DNA from: Euwallacea fornicatus
Lineage: Eukaryota; Arthropoda; Insecta; Coleoptera; Curculionidae
Assembly: GCF_040115645.1 (NCBI RefSeq)
Contig: NC_089556.1
Coordinates: forward strand, 1,550,001 to 1,614,000
Length of the DNA: 64,000 nt
Direction of reading: 5' to 3'
Part shown: positions 1 to 12,000 of the stretch, one piece after another
Position numbering within the stretch: position 1 is the first letter of the stretch
Layout: the number at the start of each line of letters is the position of its first letter
Translations under genes and position numbers: made by a program
Notes under the pieces: model-generated
The model's input: only the letters and a program-made list of their open reading frames with translations
What the model was told of the DNA's origin: nothing
Database searches by the model: none

Positions 1-2
1 CT

Positions 3-239
3 CAGTCTCTACCGAAAAATTCTAATCTTACCACCCTGGTAGATTTCCACATTCGATTAGCGAGGCATAACCGCGCCCTGCAGAATATTAGCAGCGCCTT
101 GCTGCTAGAACAGGGCATCAATACTACCGATATGTCGAGGAGTTATTTAAAATCAGCTCACTACATTTGCATTAACCTGGGCGTCTGGAGACAAGTTAAC
201 CATGAGGCCATTAAGATACCAAAAAGTGATAGTTTATAA
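3..239 (+). CDS. 3'-terminal coding exon of an unrecognised gene, cut by the window edge
   Basis: A frame stays open from the first bases to a TAA at 237-239, about 78 residues with balanced codon use, unlike the AT-rich DNA after it. The peptide is mostly helical in composition and contains the stretches LVDFHIRLARHN and YICINLGVWRQVN. I do not recognise the family. The window begins CTCAG, so an acceptor may lie at positions 4-5 with the exon starting at 6, or the exon may begin upstream. A degenerate transposon begins 18 bases after the stop. It could also be a relic, but the undamaged frame argues for a real last exon. Confidence 0.45.
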   Translation, partial: QSLPKNSNLTTLVDFHIRLARHNRALQNISSALLLEQGINTTDMSRSYLKSAHYICINLGVWRQVNHEAIKIPKSDSL

Positions 240-256
240 TAGTGCCAGTGAATATA

Positions 257-1844
257 CAGGGTGAAACATATCATCGTGGAGATTTTTCGGATATCGATAG
301 TGATCTGCAAAATAATTTTAACAAATTCTAATAGAACTATAGTCAAAAATGCACCATTTTTGATACACAGGCAGGCAAGGTTTCACATTTTTTAGTGAAC
401 ATTTTCAACAGGTTGTATAATTTTACTTTCGTTTAAATTTATTTCCATTTTAAATTAAAAACTTCGGTAAAATCAGCCTAAAAGCAATATTAAGCTGAAA
501 GGGTTTATTAATATTGAAATGTCCGCTTTCCTTCCACAATCCACCGCGAAGGTCAGTTCAAGGTGAATGCAGATTACCAGAAAACATATGGCGCCTCTGA
601 ATATTATGTCACGTTAACATTTCAGACATTCCACTGCGAAGCGTTTAGCGCTCATTAAAGGGGATGACCTATTTAATAAAGCGACAGCTCTGAAGAAGGT
701 GGGTCAATGTGTCCCCACAGGTAAGACAGAGTTTCAAAACTTCCAAACGAATGTTAGATAAGGATGGAATATATGTAACACACAGAGAGAGACAGGACGA
801 CAGTATTGCTGTTCTTTTCGCAGATGTCTCTTTCGTTCGTCCCATTCTAACGTCAAAATATTTGTTTTGATTTGAATTTAATTAGATCGTTAATATTACG
901 ATATTTTTAACGTAAATATATGAAATGCAACTCGAGCATCTTCTTCCTGCTATGTACTCATAAATGTTTGGAATCGCTATTGCTTTTCATCATAATAAGC
1001 GATACAATTTAACCGTCAGAAATAAATTAAATTATTTTAAGGGAGCGGATGACCCCCCCATTCTATGCTGTAACGAAGAGTACGATATTCAGGAAATGTT
1101 GGTGATTGAGTTTGTTGTTGCATTTTCGATTAGTGTTGCGAGTAAAGATGTAAACATGAACCGTAAAAAACCCAGTAAGAGACTTCTTGAAAAACAGTCT
1201 ACCTCCAGTTTTAGAGGATGTTCCTTTGGCCTTAAAACAATGTTTTTGCCTTATTCAAGACGGTACTCCAGACTCTTACTGTATATTTGTAAGCGAGTTC
1301 TCGGATACGAATTTTCCACATCCATTGACTAATCAGAGCAGTGAACATTAGTGGGTTTCTCAAAGTCCAGACCTAAACCCATTTTTTTTGGGACCTTTGA
1401 AGTCACTGACATGCAAATCCGTACCTAGCAGAAAGACGTGATTGAATAATATTCAAGAAGGTGTAAATGCTATAAGAAACTACTGCAATAGACTGAAAAG
1501 CTAAAGTAATGCAAAAAGAATTTAAATTTGACATCATAACTCATATACAGTGTTCCAAGAGAGATACAAAACGTAAAATAGTACATGACCTAAAAAAACA
1601 TAACACTTTGTACATGTCTACCAATGATTTTAATGTTTTGTCATAGAGGATCTTACATCAAATAGGTGTACAAAAGTTCAAAAATTTAACTCAAGGCATA
1701 CATGAAAAAAACACAAAATATAAAACTTTGTAACTCTGCGTATTGAAAATGGTAAGTTTTTGATCACGGGTCTATTGGCATTTTATTATTTAACGCAATA
1801 CTATCGCCTCTTAAAATGTCGCCATGATCATATGTTACACCCTG
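257..1844 (+). mobile_element. Degenerate IS630/Tc1-mariner-type DNA transposon with terminal inverted repeats
   Basis: The left end CAGGGTGAAACATATCATCG and the reverse complement of the right end, CAGGGTGTAACATATGATCA, match over 23 bases with three mismatches. The left end is preceded by TA. Inside, on the + strand around 1200-1500, a broken frame reads IQDGTPDSY and then SQSPDLNPFFLGPLKSL. This resembles the FQHDGAPAH and RSPDLxPLDxFLWG blocks of DDE/D transposases common in insect genomes. Stops and a frame change interrupt it; an open stretch at 964-1332 is only partly in the transposase frame. The copy is dead. The family is inferred from motifs, not from a database. Confidence 0.65.
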
Positions 1845-3648
1845 CCTAACTTTTCCATGTGTGTTATTTTATTGCAAACCGAGATGTAATGTGAATGGTA
1901 GTTTAGGCCAACAAGCATTCATCTAATTTCCGTATTTTTTCGGTTAATTGTTCTTTGTCTCCATAATAAATAACAACAAAGGCGTGTCGAATTGATTCAT
2001 CAGGAAGGTCGCATCAAAACACTTGAGGGTACGTGCTTAAGGTTTTAAGATCCTTATGAAAGTGCTTCACGAATTTGTGAAAGTCCGCAACAGGGATGGG
2101 TTTGCTTGTTGACCGAGATGGAAATTTAAGGAAGATATGAAAAAGGTTAAATAACTTGTAAACATTAAAAAACGTTGAGTAACACATTTCTAAATGTAGA
2201 ACATGTTAAGCAATTTTTATTTTATTATTTCACAGATTTACGTTCTTAATTTCAGGACACATTTTTTTACTTTGTTAAAGGCAAAATTATAAAACCTCAA
2301 GTTGCCAGTGTTAGAATAATTTACGGAAGATATATGAGGCGTTATAGAGAACATTTAATGTAGTAGGTCCCGCTAGCAGCTAAGCGGCACTAACAGAAGT
2401 TCCGAAATTTCCGTTTTGAAAAGGCCGACGTTTCAATTATATAGTTGGTCCTCCTCACGACTATTTACTTTAAAAAAAGGCCTAATGTATAATTGCAACA
2501 TTGACCTGTTCGAAAAACAAAGGACTTTCTATTCCTGTCCCAAACTTGCTAACTTGACTTACTTTATACAGGACCTGTTTTAGCAAGTCTAACGTCCCAG
2601 GCGAATATTTTAATCACCACCTCCCTACTACAAGAATAACCGCCAACCAAGAAAGTTTGCCGCTCTCGAAGCCTCGCTTCCCGTAAGGCCGGTACTGACT
2701 ATATGCTTACATTAATACGTTAACTACTATCTTGATACACATTTGATAATCATTCAATTAGTTTGACTGCTCGTAGTTTTCTACTCACGTTCTCTTATGA
2801 CACTTTCACTGTTTTTTGCTTCTTCAATTCATATTGCCACTGCAGATTTTTTAAGCTTCCATATAATTTGTATTCATTCGCCTTAAAATGTGAACAACGC
2901 TTTAGCAAAGTGCGTTTTATATCTCAGTAAAGTAGTGAACGTGCTTGAATGTTGAAATCTTGACGGTACGGCGAAGGGAATATTTTCTGAATAGCGAAGG
3001 TGAAAATGACAAAAACACTTGTGGAACTCTATGATGAATCTTACAAGTGTAAATATAACAGCGTCATTGCCATTTTAACTTAAATCAGGCCATTCTACAT
3101 CTTGACAACTTGACGAAGGAACGTTGGAAAGTCTATTATTTTAGAATTTAATGATAATGAGGAAGCATTTCCTGGAGTGCGCAAAACGTTTTCCAAACAT
3201 TGATGGACGGTTAAGATGAATTTTAAATTAATAAATGCAGAATATTTCTGGGTAAGCGAAGGCGTATTTGAAAAGATGGTGAAAGCGCCTGAAAAATGTA
3301 CTGAATGGAGAAAGATCGACCCAAGACTTGGTATAATGGCGAAGATAAAATTACAACTGTGCTAAAATAGCAAAAGAAAACTGTAAAGTGCATTAGACTG
3401 GGGAAAATTCCTCGTAAAATTCAATTAAATAGAATACAAAAATGCAATATTGTTTACATAATATACATAATACCGATCGATAACTGCACATGTCTACTGT
3501 AAGTCAAGTATGACGTGTGACATAGAGAAAACAATGAAACCAAGAAACTATTGGAGTTCAGATTGTTGTCAGGCACGACAAAAATTCGAGAATAGCGGTG
3601 TAGTTTTTTTCATTTTTTGAAGCTATTTTCTCTGATAAAACACGCAAA
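1845..3648. other. Intergenic DNA and p23 upstream region; no gene seen
   Basis: AT-rich sequence without a convincing open frame. The last 100 bases before 3649 must hold the p23 promoter and 5' leader. I see no TATA box at a fitting distance. Confidence 0.5.
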
Positions 3649-4844
3649 ATGACTGATTCCAAGTAAGAACAATGATTTCACTTTATCAGTCTTTCAAATT
3701 AGCCATAATTCATAGGTTTTAGTCGATATTTGCTGATGTTTAACACGCGAAACATTTTTGTACGCCATGTTGTCATTTAAAACTATTGATTCTAGAATTT
3801 TCCTTATATTTTCCTTTTTGATTAATTATTAGAAATTTGATTAATTTTTACTTCTTAAAAACGTTTTTTTTTCAACTATTAAATGGAAAAATATAGTTTC
3901 AATAGAAATTTCTTAGTATTAAGCATTTTTAACCTAACTTCTTGTCAAATTGTCCCAGACTTCCACCTCCAGTTATGTGGGCCCAAAGGTCTCCTGTGGT
4001 GTTCCTGACTATCAATTTGGAGGACGTGAAAAACCCTGAAATCAAGTGAGTAATGACATTGTAAGAATCTTAAACTTATTTTTATACTAAATTGTTACTA
4101 GTACAGTGTAGCATTTTAGCATTGGTTCAATATAATGTGTAACTGCAATAAGACTTCTGGCGATTCCCAAATTCTCTTAAGTCATTAAATGTCTATGAAC
4201 TACGGAATTGCAGAGCTTGACAACCACATTTGTGTCCTTGTATTCACCTTTTCTTTTAACAAAAAAAATTCTAATAGAAGTTATTAATATATATATTTTT
4301 TACGTCACATTAGGTTCACAAAGGATTCAGTATTCTTTCATGGGACAGGGGGTGTAGATAAAAAAGAATATGAAGTCACAATTCCTTTATATAAGGAAAT
4401 AGATCCAGATAAAAGTAAGAGTTTCAATAGGGAAAGATGTATTGAAATTGTTTTAGCCAAAGTAAGTAGATTTATCTGTTTTTTCCTCTAAAAAGTAAAC
4501 AAGTTCTTAATTGGTCATTTAAGGCCAACCTTGAAGAGCCTTATTGGCCTTACCTTACGTCTGACAAGAAAAAGCATCATTGGCTGAAATGTGATTTTAA
4601 TAAGTGGCATGATGAAGATGATTCAGGGGATGAAGGTGTAGGTGGAATGGGAGGAGGTGATTTTGAAGAAATGATGCGACAAATGGGCGGTTTAGGTAGA
4701 GTTTTTTTTGTAGTATCTATACCTATCAGAATATGCATAACATATTTCTTTTCAGGAGGAGGTGGCGGAAAGCCGAATTTCGCAGATTTAGACGCGGATG
4801 AAGGAGGCGACTCTGATGATGAACCCATTCCTGACTTAGAGTAG
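3649..4844 (+). CDS. Hsp90 co-chaperone p23 (PTGES3/Sba1 family)
   Basis: Cytosolic co-chaperone that binds the closed, ATP-bound Hsp90 dimer and slows its ATP hydrolysis. Exons 3649-3662, 3959-4045, 4314-4461, 4524-4695 and 4756-4844 join in frame to 169 residues, near the human 160. The protein starts MTDSKLPPPVMWAQRS. It has the beta-sandwich CS domain (about residues 7-115), including VVFLTINLEDVKNPEIK and the family signature around WPYLTSDKKKHHWLKCDFNKW. A Gly-Met-rich linker and an acidic tail ending EPIPDLE follow, typical of p23 and needed in the family for passive chaperoning. The ATG chosen is the only one giving this N-terminus; the first exon carries just four codons plus two bases. 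A polyadenylation signal lies about 90 bases after the stop. A p23-like paralogue is the only alternative. Confidence 0.93.
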
Positions 4845-4933
4845 TGTAGGATATTTAGAGCAACATTACAAATTTACTATTCAGTCCCCTTTTTCTTACC
4901 ACATTTTGTATCATTTCAGTTATTAAGTTATTG

Positions 4934-4939
4934 AATAAA
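4934..4939 (+). terminator. Polyadenylation signal AATAAA of p23
   Basis: A canonical AATAAA in the 3' UTR, 90 bases after the p23 stop codon. It is the first such hexamer downstream. Confidence 0.6.
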
Positions 4940-4944
4940 ATAAC

Positions 4945-6119
4945 GTTAAATTAAGCCTTTTAAATATTAATTCCGGGTGAACGTCGCAATTCCTGAGTCT
5001 TGATGGTCTTCAAAGGATATTTGGTTTTGGTTCTTGGCGTGTATATAAGTTAATAATAATTGTAAGTACAATGTGGTTAAAATATAGGCAGTTAGAGCAA
5101 AAATGCATTCACCATGTCTTATGAGTTCTTGAAATGTGAAATTCATGGAACAGACTGACTCCTAATGTTGCATGTAACCGCTGTTTTCAAACGGCGTTAT
5201 TCCCTAGCAGAATCAGTGATTCAATCAAATTTCACACTTCAGACCTAATCACTTCATCTTTATTATATTTAGTTACTTTTTATGTCTTGAAACTTAATGA
5301 AAATCGAATACTACACAGTAGTTTTACTGTATGCTGTAACTTTTGAACCAAAATTTATAATTATAATTCTGTGAAAATTTGTACATTCGCATTGTTTTAT
5401 TTAAACTTGATTCATATTCGGAAAAAGAAAATTTTGTAAGTCTGTTGGTGCATTTTTTTAAAATTAAAACAAAAAGCATAAACTAGGCGATGGAAAGCAA
5501 TTAATTCCACTTAGAATCTCAGGAGAAGACGCCGGATAGCCAATGCATAATTGTGCTAACGAATAAGTTTCTGATGGGAGGTGGATGTTTCGTTACTATA
5601 GATTAGTTTGTGTTATGTCATCGTACCAATGCCGATAGAATGTTATTTGAGACGATTTTGCCTGGTGACTGCTACGTTTGTCGTATTAGTTGACGATATT
5701 TTTGAAACTAGTGACCGTTATGTTCGAAGAAGCTTATAGTTTTTCACTAACTCTCGGCATTAAAATACACGATACTGCTCATGATTTTGGCTAATATAAA
5801 TAATTAATAGTACTCTGCACACAGTGAATCTACTAAGATGTAACCGAATTGAAAGATTGAAATTTTATATACCAATGCGGTCACGGAATTGAGTTATTGG
5901 AGAACAATGTTCCTTTCGGCCACCATCTCATCAAGATTCTCTTGAATTGTGCCATCTATACACAATTATGGTTAATTTTTTCCTATGTAAAGAAATGTAA
6001 TTTGGCATCTGTCATATTACATGTAAACATAAACAAAAATAACCGTTAAAACTATCTGATTAAAATTCACTGTTAATTTATTATTAAATTTACAGATAGT
6101 AATTTCATAATTATACATA
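4945..6119. other. Intergenic spacer between p23 and WRNIP1
   Basis: No supported gene. Both neighbours are on the + strand, so the right part should carry the WRNIP1 promoter. Frames here are short and broken. Confidence 0.5.
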
Positions 6120-8263
6120 ATGAATGCTGAAGCAACCAGCGTGAAGACCACTGAAGCGGTATCTTGCCCCATATGTAATGATCTTTATCCTCCAAATGAA
6201 ATTGAAGAACATGCTAATAAGTGCATATTTCTGAATTGTACCGAGGAGAAACAGAAACGCAAAAGGTCCTCTTCGTCTTTACTTAGTTTCGATGAAGACA
6301 ATATCTCTAATCGACAAAAAATCCTTGCATCACAGAAAAATATTCGAGACACAGAGAAATCTGCAATTGGAACATCAAGGAGTAAGTTGGTGGTTTATAA
6401 GCAAAGTGGCCAAAACCTAAATATTTTCATATTGCATAAGATTGAGGTACTTGCATGATATAGATTCACCCTCAATATGACATTATATCTTTCAGTCAAA
6501 GTGGATCATTCAAAAGAAATAATGGACAACACACACCTGTAACACTATGAATTTTTTTTTAAGTTTGTTTGCATATACGGGACAACATGTAATGTATTTT
6601 AGTTTCCCTTACTGCTGGACCAAGTCCTTCGAAAAAACCAAAACAACTACCAGATTTTTCCTTCAAAACTCCTCTTGCAATTCAAGTGAGACCAAAATCA
6701 TTGGACGACTTTTTTGGTCAGTATCACATAATAGGGGAAGGCACAGTATTGCGCAACCTTCTAGAGCAAGGAAATATCCCAAATATGATGCTATGGGGGC
6801 CTCCAGGCTGTGGAAAAACTTCTTTAGCTCATGTAGTCCATGAGACCTGTAAAACAAATGCTACAAAATGGAAATTTGTCAGTCTTTGTGCAGCCACTTC
6901 AGGCATTAAAGAAGTGCAATCAGTTGTTGCATTAGCAAAGAATGATCTAAAATTTGGCAAGAGGACTGTATTGTTTATGGATGAAATTCATAGGTGTGAA
7001 TTATGTGGGTTTTTTAATGAAATTTGATTATTTGGTATCTACAGATTTAACAAAAAGCAGCAAGATATTTTTCTACTGAGTGTTGAAAAGGGAGATATTG
7101 TGTTAATTGGAGCCACTACAGAAAACCCTTCATTTGCAATAAACAGTGCACTTTTAAGCCGTTGTAGGGTGGTTATTCTAGAGAAACTGAATTCAGATCA
7201 ACTTTATGGCATCTTACAGAAAGCCATTCTTTATTGTGACTGCTGCATTATCGATGGGGCAAATTCTTGTATTAAAAATGATAGGTATGCCATGTGGCCT
7301 TGTAATATTCTACTTCAGTATTTATTCTCATAAGGTTAACAATACAAGAAAACGCCTTAAAATGGATTGCAGAAGTAAGCGATGGAGACGCAAGATCGGC
7401 TTTAAATAATTTAGAACTCATAATGAACTATTATCACAAAATTCCTGATCATGTGGTGACAATAAGTGATATCGAGGATAAATTAAAGGTGATTTCCAAA
7501 TATGAAATATAAAGGGTGGAATAGGATGTTCAGTGTTTACAGAGGGCTCATCTTTTGTATGATAAAACTGGTGAGGAACATTACAACATTATTTCAGCGA
7601 TGCATAAAAGTATCAGGGGCTCCGATCCCAACGCTGCTCTCTACTGGACGACCAGAATGATCGTTAGTGGCGAAGATCCCAAGTTTATCGCTAGAAGAAT
7701 GGTTCGGGCTGCCAGTGAAGATATTGGTAAAAAGTTTTATTAAGAAACAGTTTTATGCTTAGAACAACTTTACTTTTTACTGGCACTTAGGAAATGCTGA
7801 TCCCCAAGCGCTACCATTAGCAATTGCCACAATGCAGGGTTGTCAATTGATAGGAATGCCTGAAGCTGATGTTCTTCTTGCGCAGTGCGCTATATATCTG
7901 GCAAGGTACAGTGAGAATATTTTTCCATTGTTTAACATAGCATAAAAATATGTAATTATTTGCAACTTTTGGTAATTGTTCGACTTTAGAGCACCAAAAT
8001 CAAGAGAAGCTGACACTGCTTTAGCTCGCGCAAAGTCGCTAATCAAAGACCATAAAGGAGCTCAACCAGTTGTTCCACTACATATTAGGAATGCTCCTAC
8101 CAAATTGATGAAAGAATTGGGTAAGCAAGCATTAACATCACTCACAATGCTTTTATTTCAAATTGTGATTTGTCGATTTATTTTATAAGGATACGGCCGA
8201 TTACAAGACGGAGCAGAATTTACGTTCATGCCGCCAGAATACAAGGATGTTGATTTTTTTTGA
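6120..8263 (+). CDS. WRNIP1: ATPase WRNIP1 (Werner helicase-interacting protein 1, MgsA/Mgs1/RarA family)
   Basis: AAA+ clamp-loader-like ATPase of the nucleus that binds ubiquitin and acts at stalled replication forks. Exons 6120-6381, 6496-6538, 6625-6993, 7045-7284, 7335-7488, 7543-7726, 7791-7905, 7990-8120 and 8190-8263 join in frame to 523 residues; human is 665. Residues C16, C19, H31 and C35 form a UBZ4 ubiquitin-binding zinc finger. The AAA+ core has Walker A GPPGCGKTS, Walker B LFMDEIHR, sensor 1 GATTENPSF and SRC as the likely arginine finger. The C-terminal MgsA/RarA domain includes SDPNAALYWTTRMI and QALPLAIATMQGCQLIGMPE. The end MPPEYKDVDFF matches the conserved last residues. 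The acceptor of exon 3 is the weakest point: the strong AG at 6601-6602 would break the frame, so I placed it at 6623-6624. The linker between finger and ATPase is shorter than in vertebrates. Confidence 0.92.
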
Positions 8264-9096
8264 ATAAGAAAGTTTATTACTGTTTAAAGATATAATTATA
8301 TTGTTACGTAACTGTTGTTTTGAAAGGGAGAGAAATTAAACTGTGCCCAGTACTTTAAAACTGCTTATTTTATTTTAAGAGTTCTGTAATATACAGACTA
8401 CCTACATCGTTTTACTCCACTGTAAAAAGAAATTAAAACCAGTCAATTACATTATTTTAAAAAAATGTGTAAGCTATACCGCCGTTATTTTTTTTTTAAC
8501 TGATCAATACCCTCTTAATGAATATTACGCAATATAAAATATCTAAGTTGTAAGAACTATTTTCTTAGGTAAAGCCGGGCCGGCTTTGATTGAGAAATAA
8601 AATAAATGGAGATGTTTTACATTTGTTGAGGACTTAAAAACCACGTCCGACTTATTACGGAATACAAGTGCGTAAATACTTAGCTAATATTTTCCTAACA
8701 ACGCTAATTAGTGTCAGATAACCGAGCTTTTACTTGCGTTCACTTCGGCATATCAATTAAATATCCTAAACAAAAAAATCACATTTTACGCTCATTTAGA
8801 TTTACGATGATAACCAATAAAGAATGCATCCGCACTAAAAATGTAAATAAATATATTTGAAAGCACAATATAAAAATTTCTTTCTAACTAATCCTCTTTT
8901 CAGTAAATTGACATTTCAATCAACGAATTTACTTGAATAATGCGACACATTTAAATTAGTCCCGGACTAAATTCGAACTGTACAAAATTTAATCTATGTC
9001 TTGGCCCACACTTCACACCGGAAATTTGCTTAAAGAAGGGGACATGAAGTATTACTATAGTATGTACAATGAGGGAAATTTCTTTCAGCAGTTTCA
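8264..9096. other. Tail-to-tail spacer between WRNIP1 and TOP1
   Basis: AT-rich convergent 3' region with runs of T and A on both strands. It must hold the 3' UTRs of both genes. I cannot assign the polyadenylation sites with certainty. Confidence 0.5.
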
Positions 9097-12000
9097 CTAC
9101 TTTATCTTTTCGAAGCGATAACTGGGACCGGCCATGTCGATGGCCCATCGGAATTTATCTCTTTGAGTTTTGTTGTAAATTTTTTCAATGGGGACTCCAT
9201 ATTTTTTGCACCAAGCCACTGATATTCGAGGGTCCAAATAATTAAGTTTTGATGTTCCTAGGGCAATAGTCTTATTTTCATCTCGATCAGTTTCCTATGA
9301 GTTATTTCGGTTTAAAATTTAATTAAAAAAAAAATGCTTTAACCTTACCTGAATTTCTAATTTGGCCAACTGTTCCCGCATTCTCTCTAACATTTTTTTC
9401 TTTTTATCATAAACCACTTTTTCCTTTACGCTTCCATGCTTGGCGTCCCTTTGGGCGTCTTTGACCTGCCTTTCTGCGTCTTTGACTTGTTCTCGCTTGG
9501 TCTCAATTTTCTCCTTCAGAGCATCCATTGACTTTTGATGACCTTTGGGTACCGCCCTAAACAGTCTTATTAGAACAAAAACATACAAGTGAAATTATTA
9601 CCTTTGATGGTTACATAAAATGGCGACCGCCCTATTCGCTCTGTTATACGAAAGGATCTTCTCGGCTATTGAATCGTCTTCGTTGGTCAGTTTGTCCAGT
9701 TGCTGTTGCAGCGTCCACGAAGCATTGTATGTACGGAATACTTTAGCGGTTAATCCCTCCATCAATTCGTTTAAGTGTTTATTCATGATACTAGTGTTCA
9801 GTCTAGATGAAATATTATATATTAGTTTCCTTACTCAAAAGTATTCCACAAGAGTTTACCTATCAAAAAGATCATCTCCTCCTTTTTTATTTTCCATAAA
9901 TAATTGAAGATTTTTAAACACCCGTTTTTCGACGGGCACTTCGTTATAATAACGAATTGAATCTTTACCCAGGAAATCAAAGACTACTACATAACGCTTA
10001 TCATCCCTCTCTTCATGAAGCTCAATATGTTCCACTCGCAACGAACAACAACCAACTGTATCAGCTTGATCTTCATCTTTCTCATTACCAGCCCTAAGGG
10101 CCAATTTGTCGATGAAATATAAAGCAACTGCCCTTTGTCGGATTTTCATTTCTTTGGACTTCCAATCAAGTTGGTAGTTTTCTCTAAGTTTGTCTACTTT
10201 TTGATGGAGTCGCCTGGCGGTCTCGTATTTTTGCCAATCTTTCTCTCCTTTTAATTTTGAACTAGGATTCAACATAATATATTTGACTTGATTCTGTACA
10301 TTCTCTGTCCAGGAAGCAAGCCATGTTACTTTGTCATCATGTCGCACTTCCTTCCATTTATGACCAGGAGGTGGCTCTGGAATCTTGGACTTTTTACTAC
10401 AATTAATTATAATGTCTTCAGGTTCAACTCGTCTTTTCAGTTTTCCCATTTTTGGATGTTCACCTCGTCCTACATGAAAGAACAACTGTAGAAAACTGAC
10501 ACTACTAAAATCACCACAACCAAATATTTACATAATATGCAATATTTACCTCTAAAAAGACCTGGTGGTTCAATTTTGAAGTTCCCAATTTTTTCCTTAT
10601 GCCCATCAATAACACAAAACCCATACTCCTTCATCATCGCCTCGTTCTTCTCCTTCACAACTAGTTTCTCCTCTTTGGTTTTATTTCTGTTTTTCTCAGC
10701 AAGATCCATGAAATAAGCATGCATCTGCTTAAAATTGCACTTTTTAAGATCGGTAATTTTGGCGCGTTCGCTGCTTGTCATTGACTCCCGCCAATCATGG
10801 AAAAAGTTCTTGTTGAAAGCCTCTTTTGTTGTGTAGTCATGATCAAGCATTTTAGCGTAAAATCCCGCGATTTCTTCCGCCTTTGGGCTAAGCTCAACTT
10901 CCTTCCCATCATAGAAAAATTTAACGTTTTTAGGTAGAGGGTCATAAGGTGGGGCAAAGACAGGGCCTTTGTGTTCTAAATAGTTCCACTTAACTCCATC
11001 TTCTTTTTTCTCTTCTTCCCACCTGGGCACATGAAAAGAGATTCAAGCAATAGTTCAATAAACTCAATTAGCAGTATTTTAATGCTTTGTATTGCAGGAT
11101 GAAAATAAAGTATCAAGTCAGTAACAGAAAATATTCAGGTACATATTAATTACTTGTCTTATATAACTTAGTACCAACCAACCACAATTTATTTCAGCTA
11201 AATAATTGGCTAAATCAAATGTTTCCATAGCTCTATTTTGAATTACCTCTTTAAAGTTCTTTTCCTTCTACCCCTACTAGGCAAACTAATTTGATTCTGC
11301 ACTAACTCATCAACTACACATTTCCTAACACAGTTCAAATCATATGTCAAACTCGGACAGGCCCTGATACATTTATTAACATTTTTATCTTCGGAATTTG
11401 CATATTTCCTAACTGAAGTCTTCAAATGTTCTTTAGACTCTTCACTTTTAAAGTACACTTTGTAATGAATTTTATGCTCTAATACCTTGAAACTGTTGTT
11501 TGCCCACAGGCTATAACCGATCTTTATGAAGTTCCTTTGATTGTACCATAAAATAAAGGTTTTGAACATGTTTGAGCTACATAATTGCGTTGATGTAATC
11601 GAAATAGGGAAAACAAGGAAAAAAAACGTGAAAATATAACCTCAAACCTTCAATTTATAAAAGGGAAGCGTCAAGTCAAAAATAAGTTGAAATTGACAAG
11701 AGTGACAATTTACATCGAAGTTCGATAGATGGTCCTTAGATGGCGCAAATGGAACAATGTGAAAAAAAAAACGGTAACCAGAATAAACACCATAGAGTTC
11801 AACCTACTTAAAAAAATTTGTGCAATAAGTTGCACGTGGCACATATTTTACTTTAATAAAAAGTTGAAACATTGTTAATTTTTGTACTCATGAAAAATTT
11901 CATGCAAGTAAATGTTTTATTGAACCTGAGAAAAGTTTCCTGTGTGAATATCAATCTATAAGAGATATATAACTATATACGTTTCTCGGGTTCGATTTTA

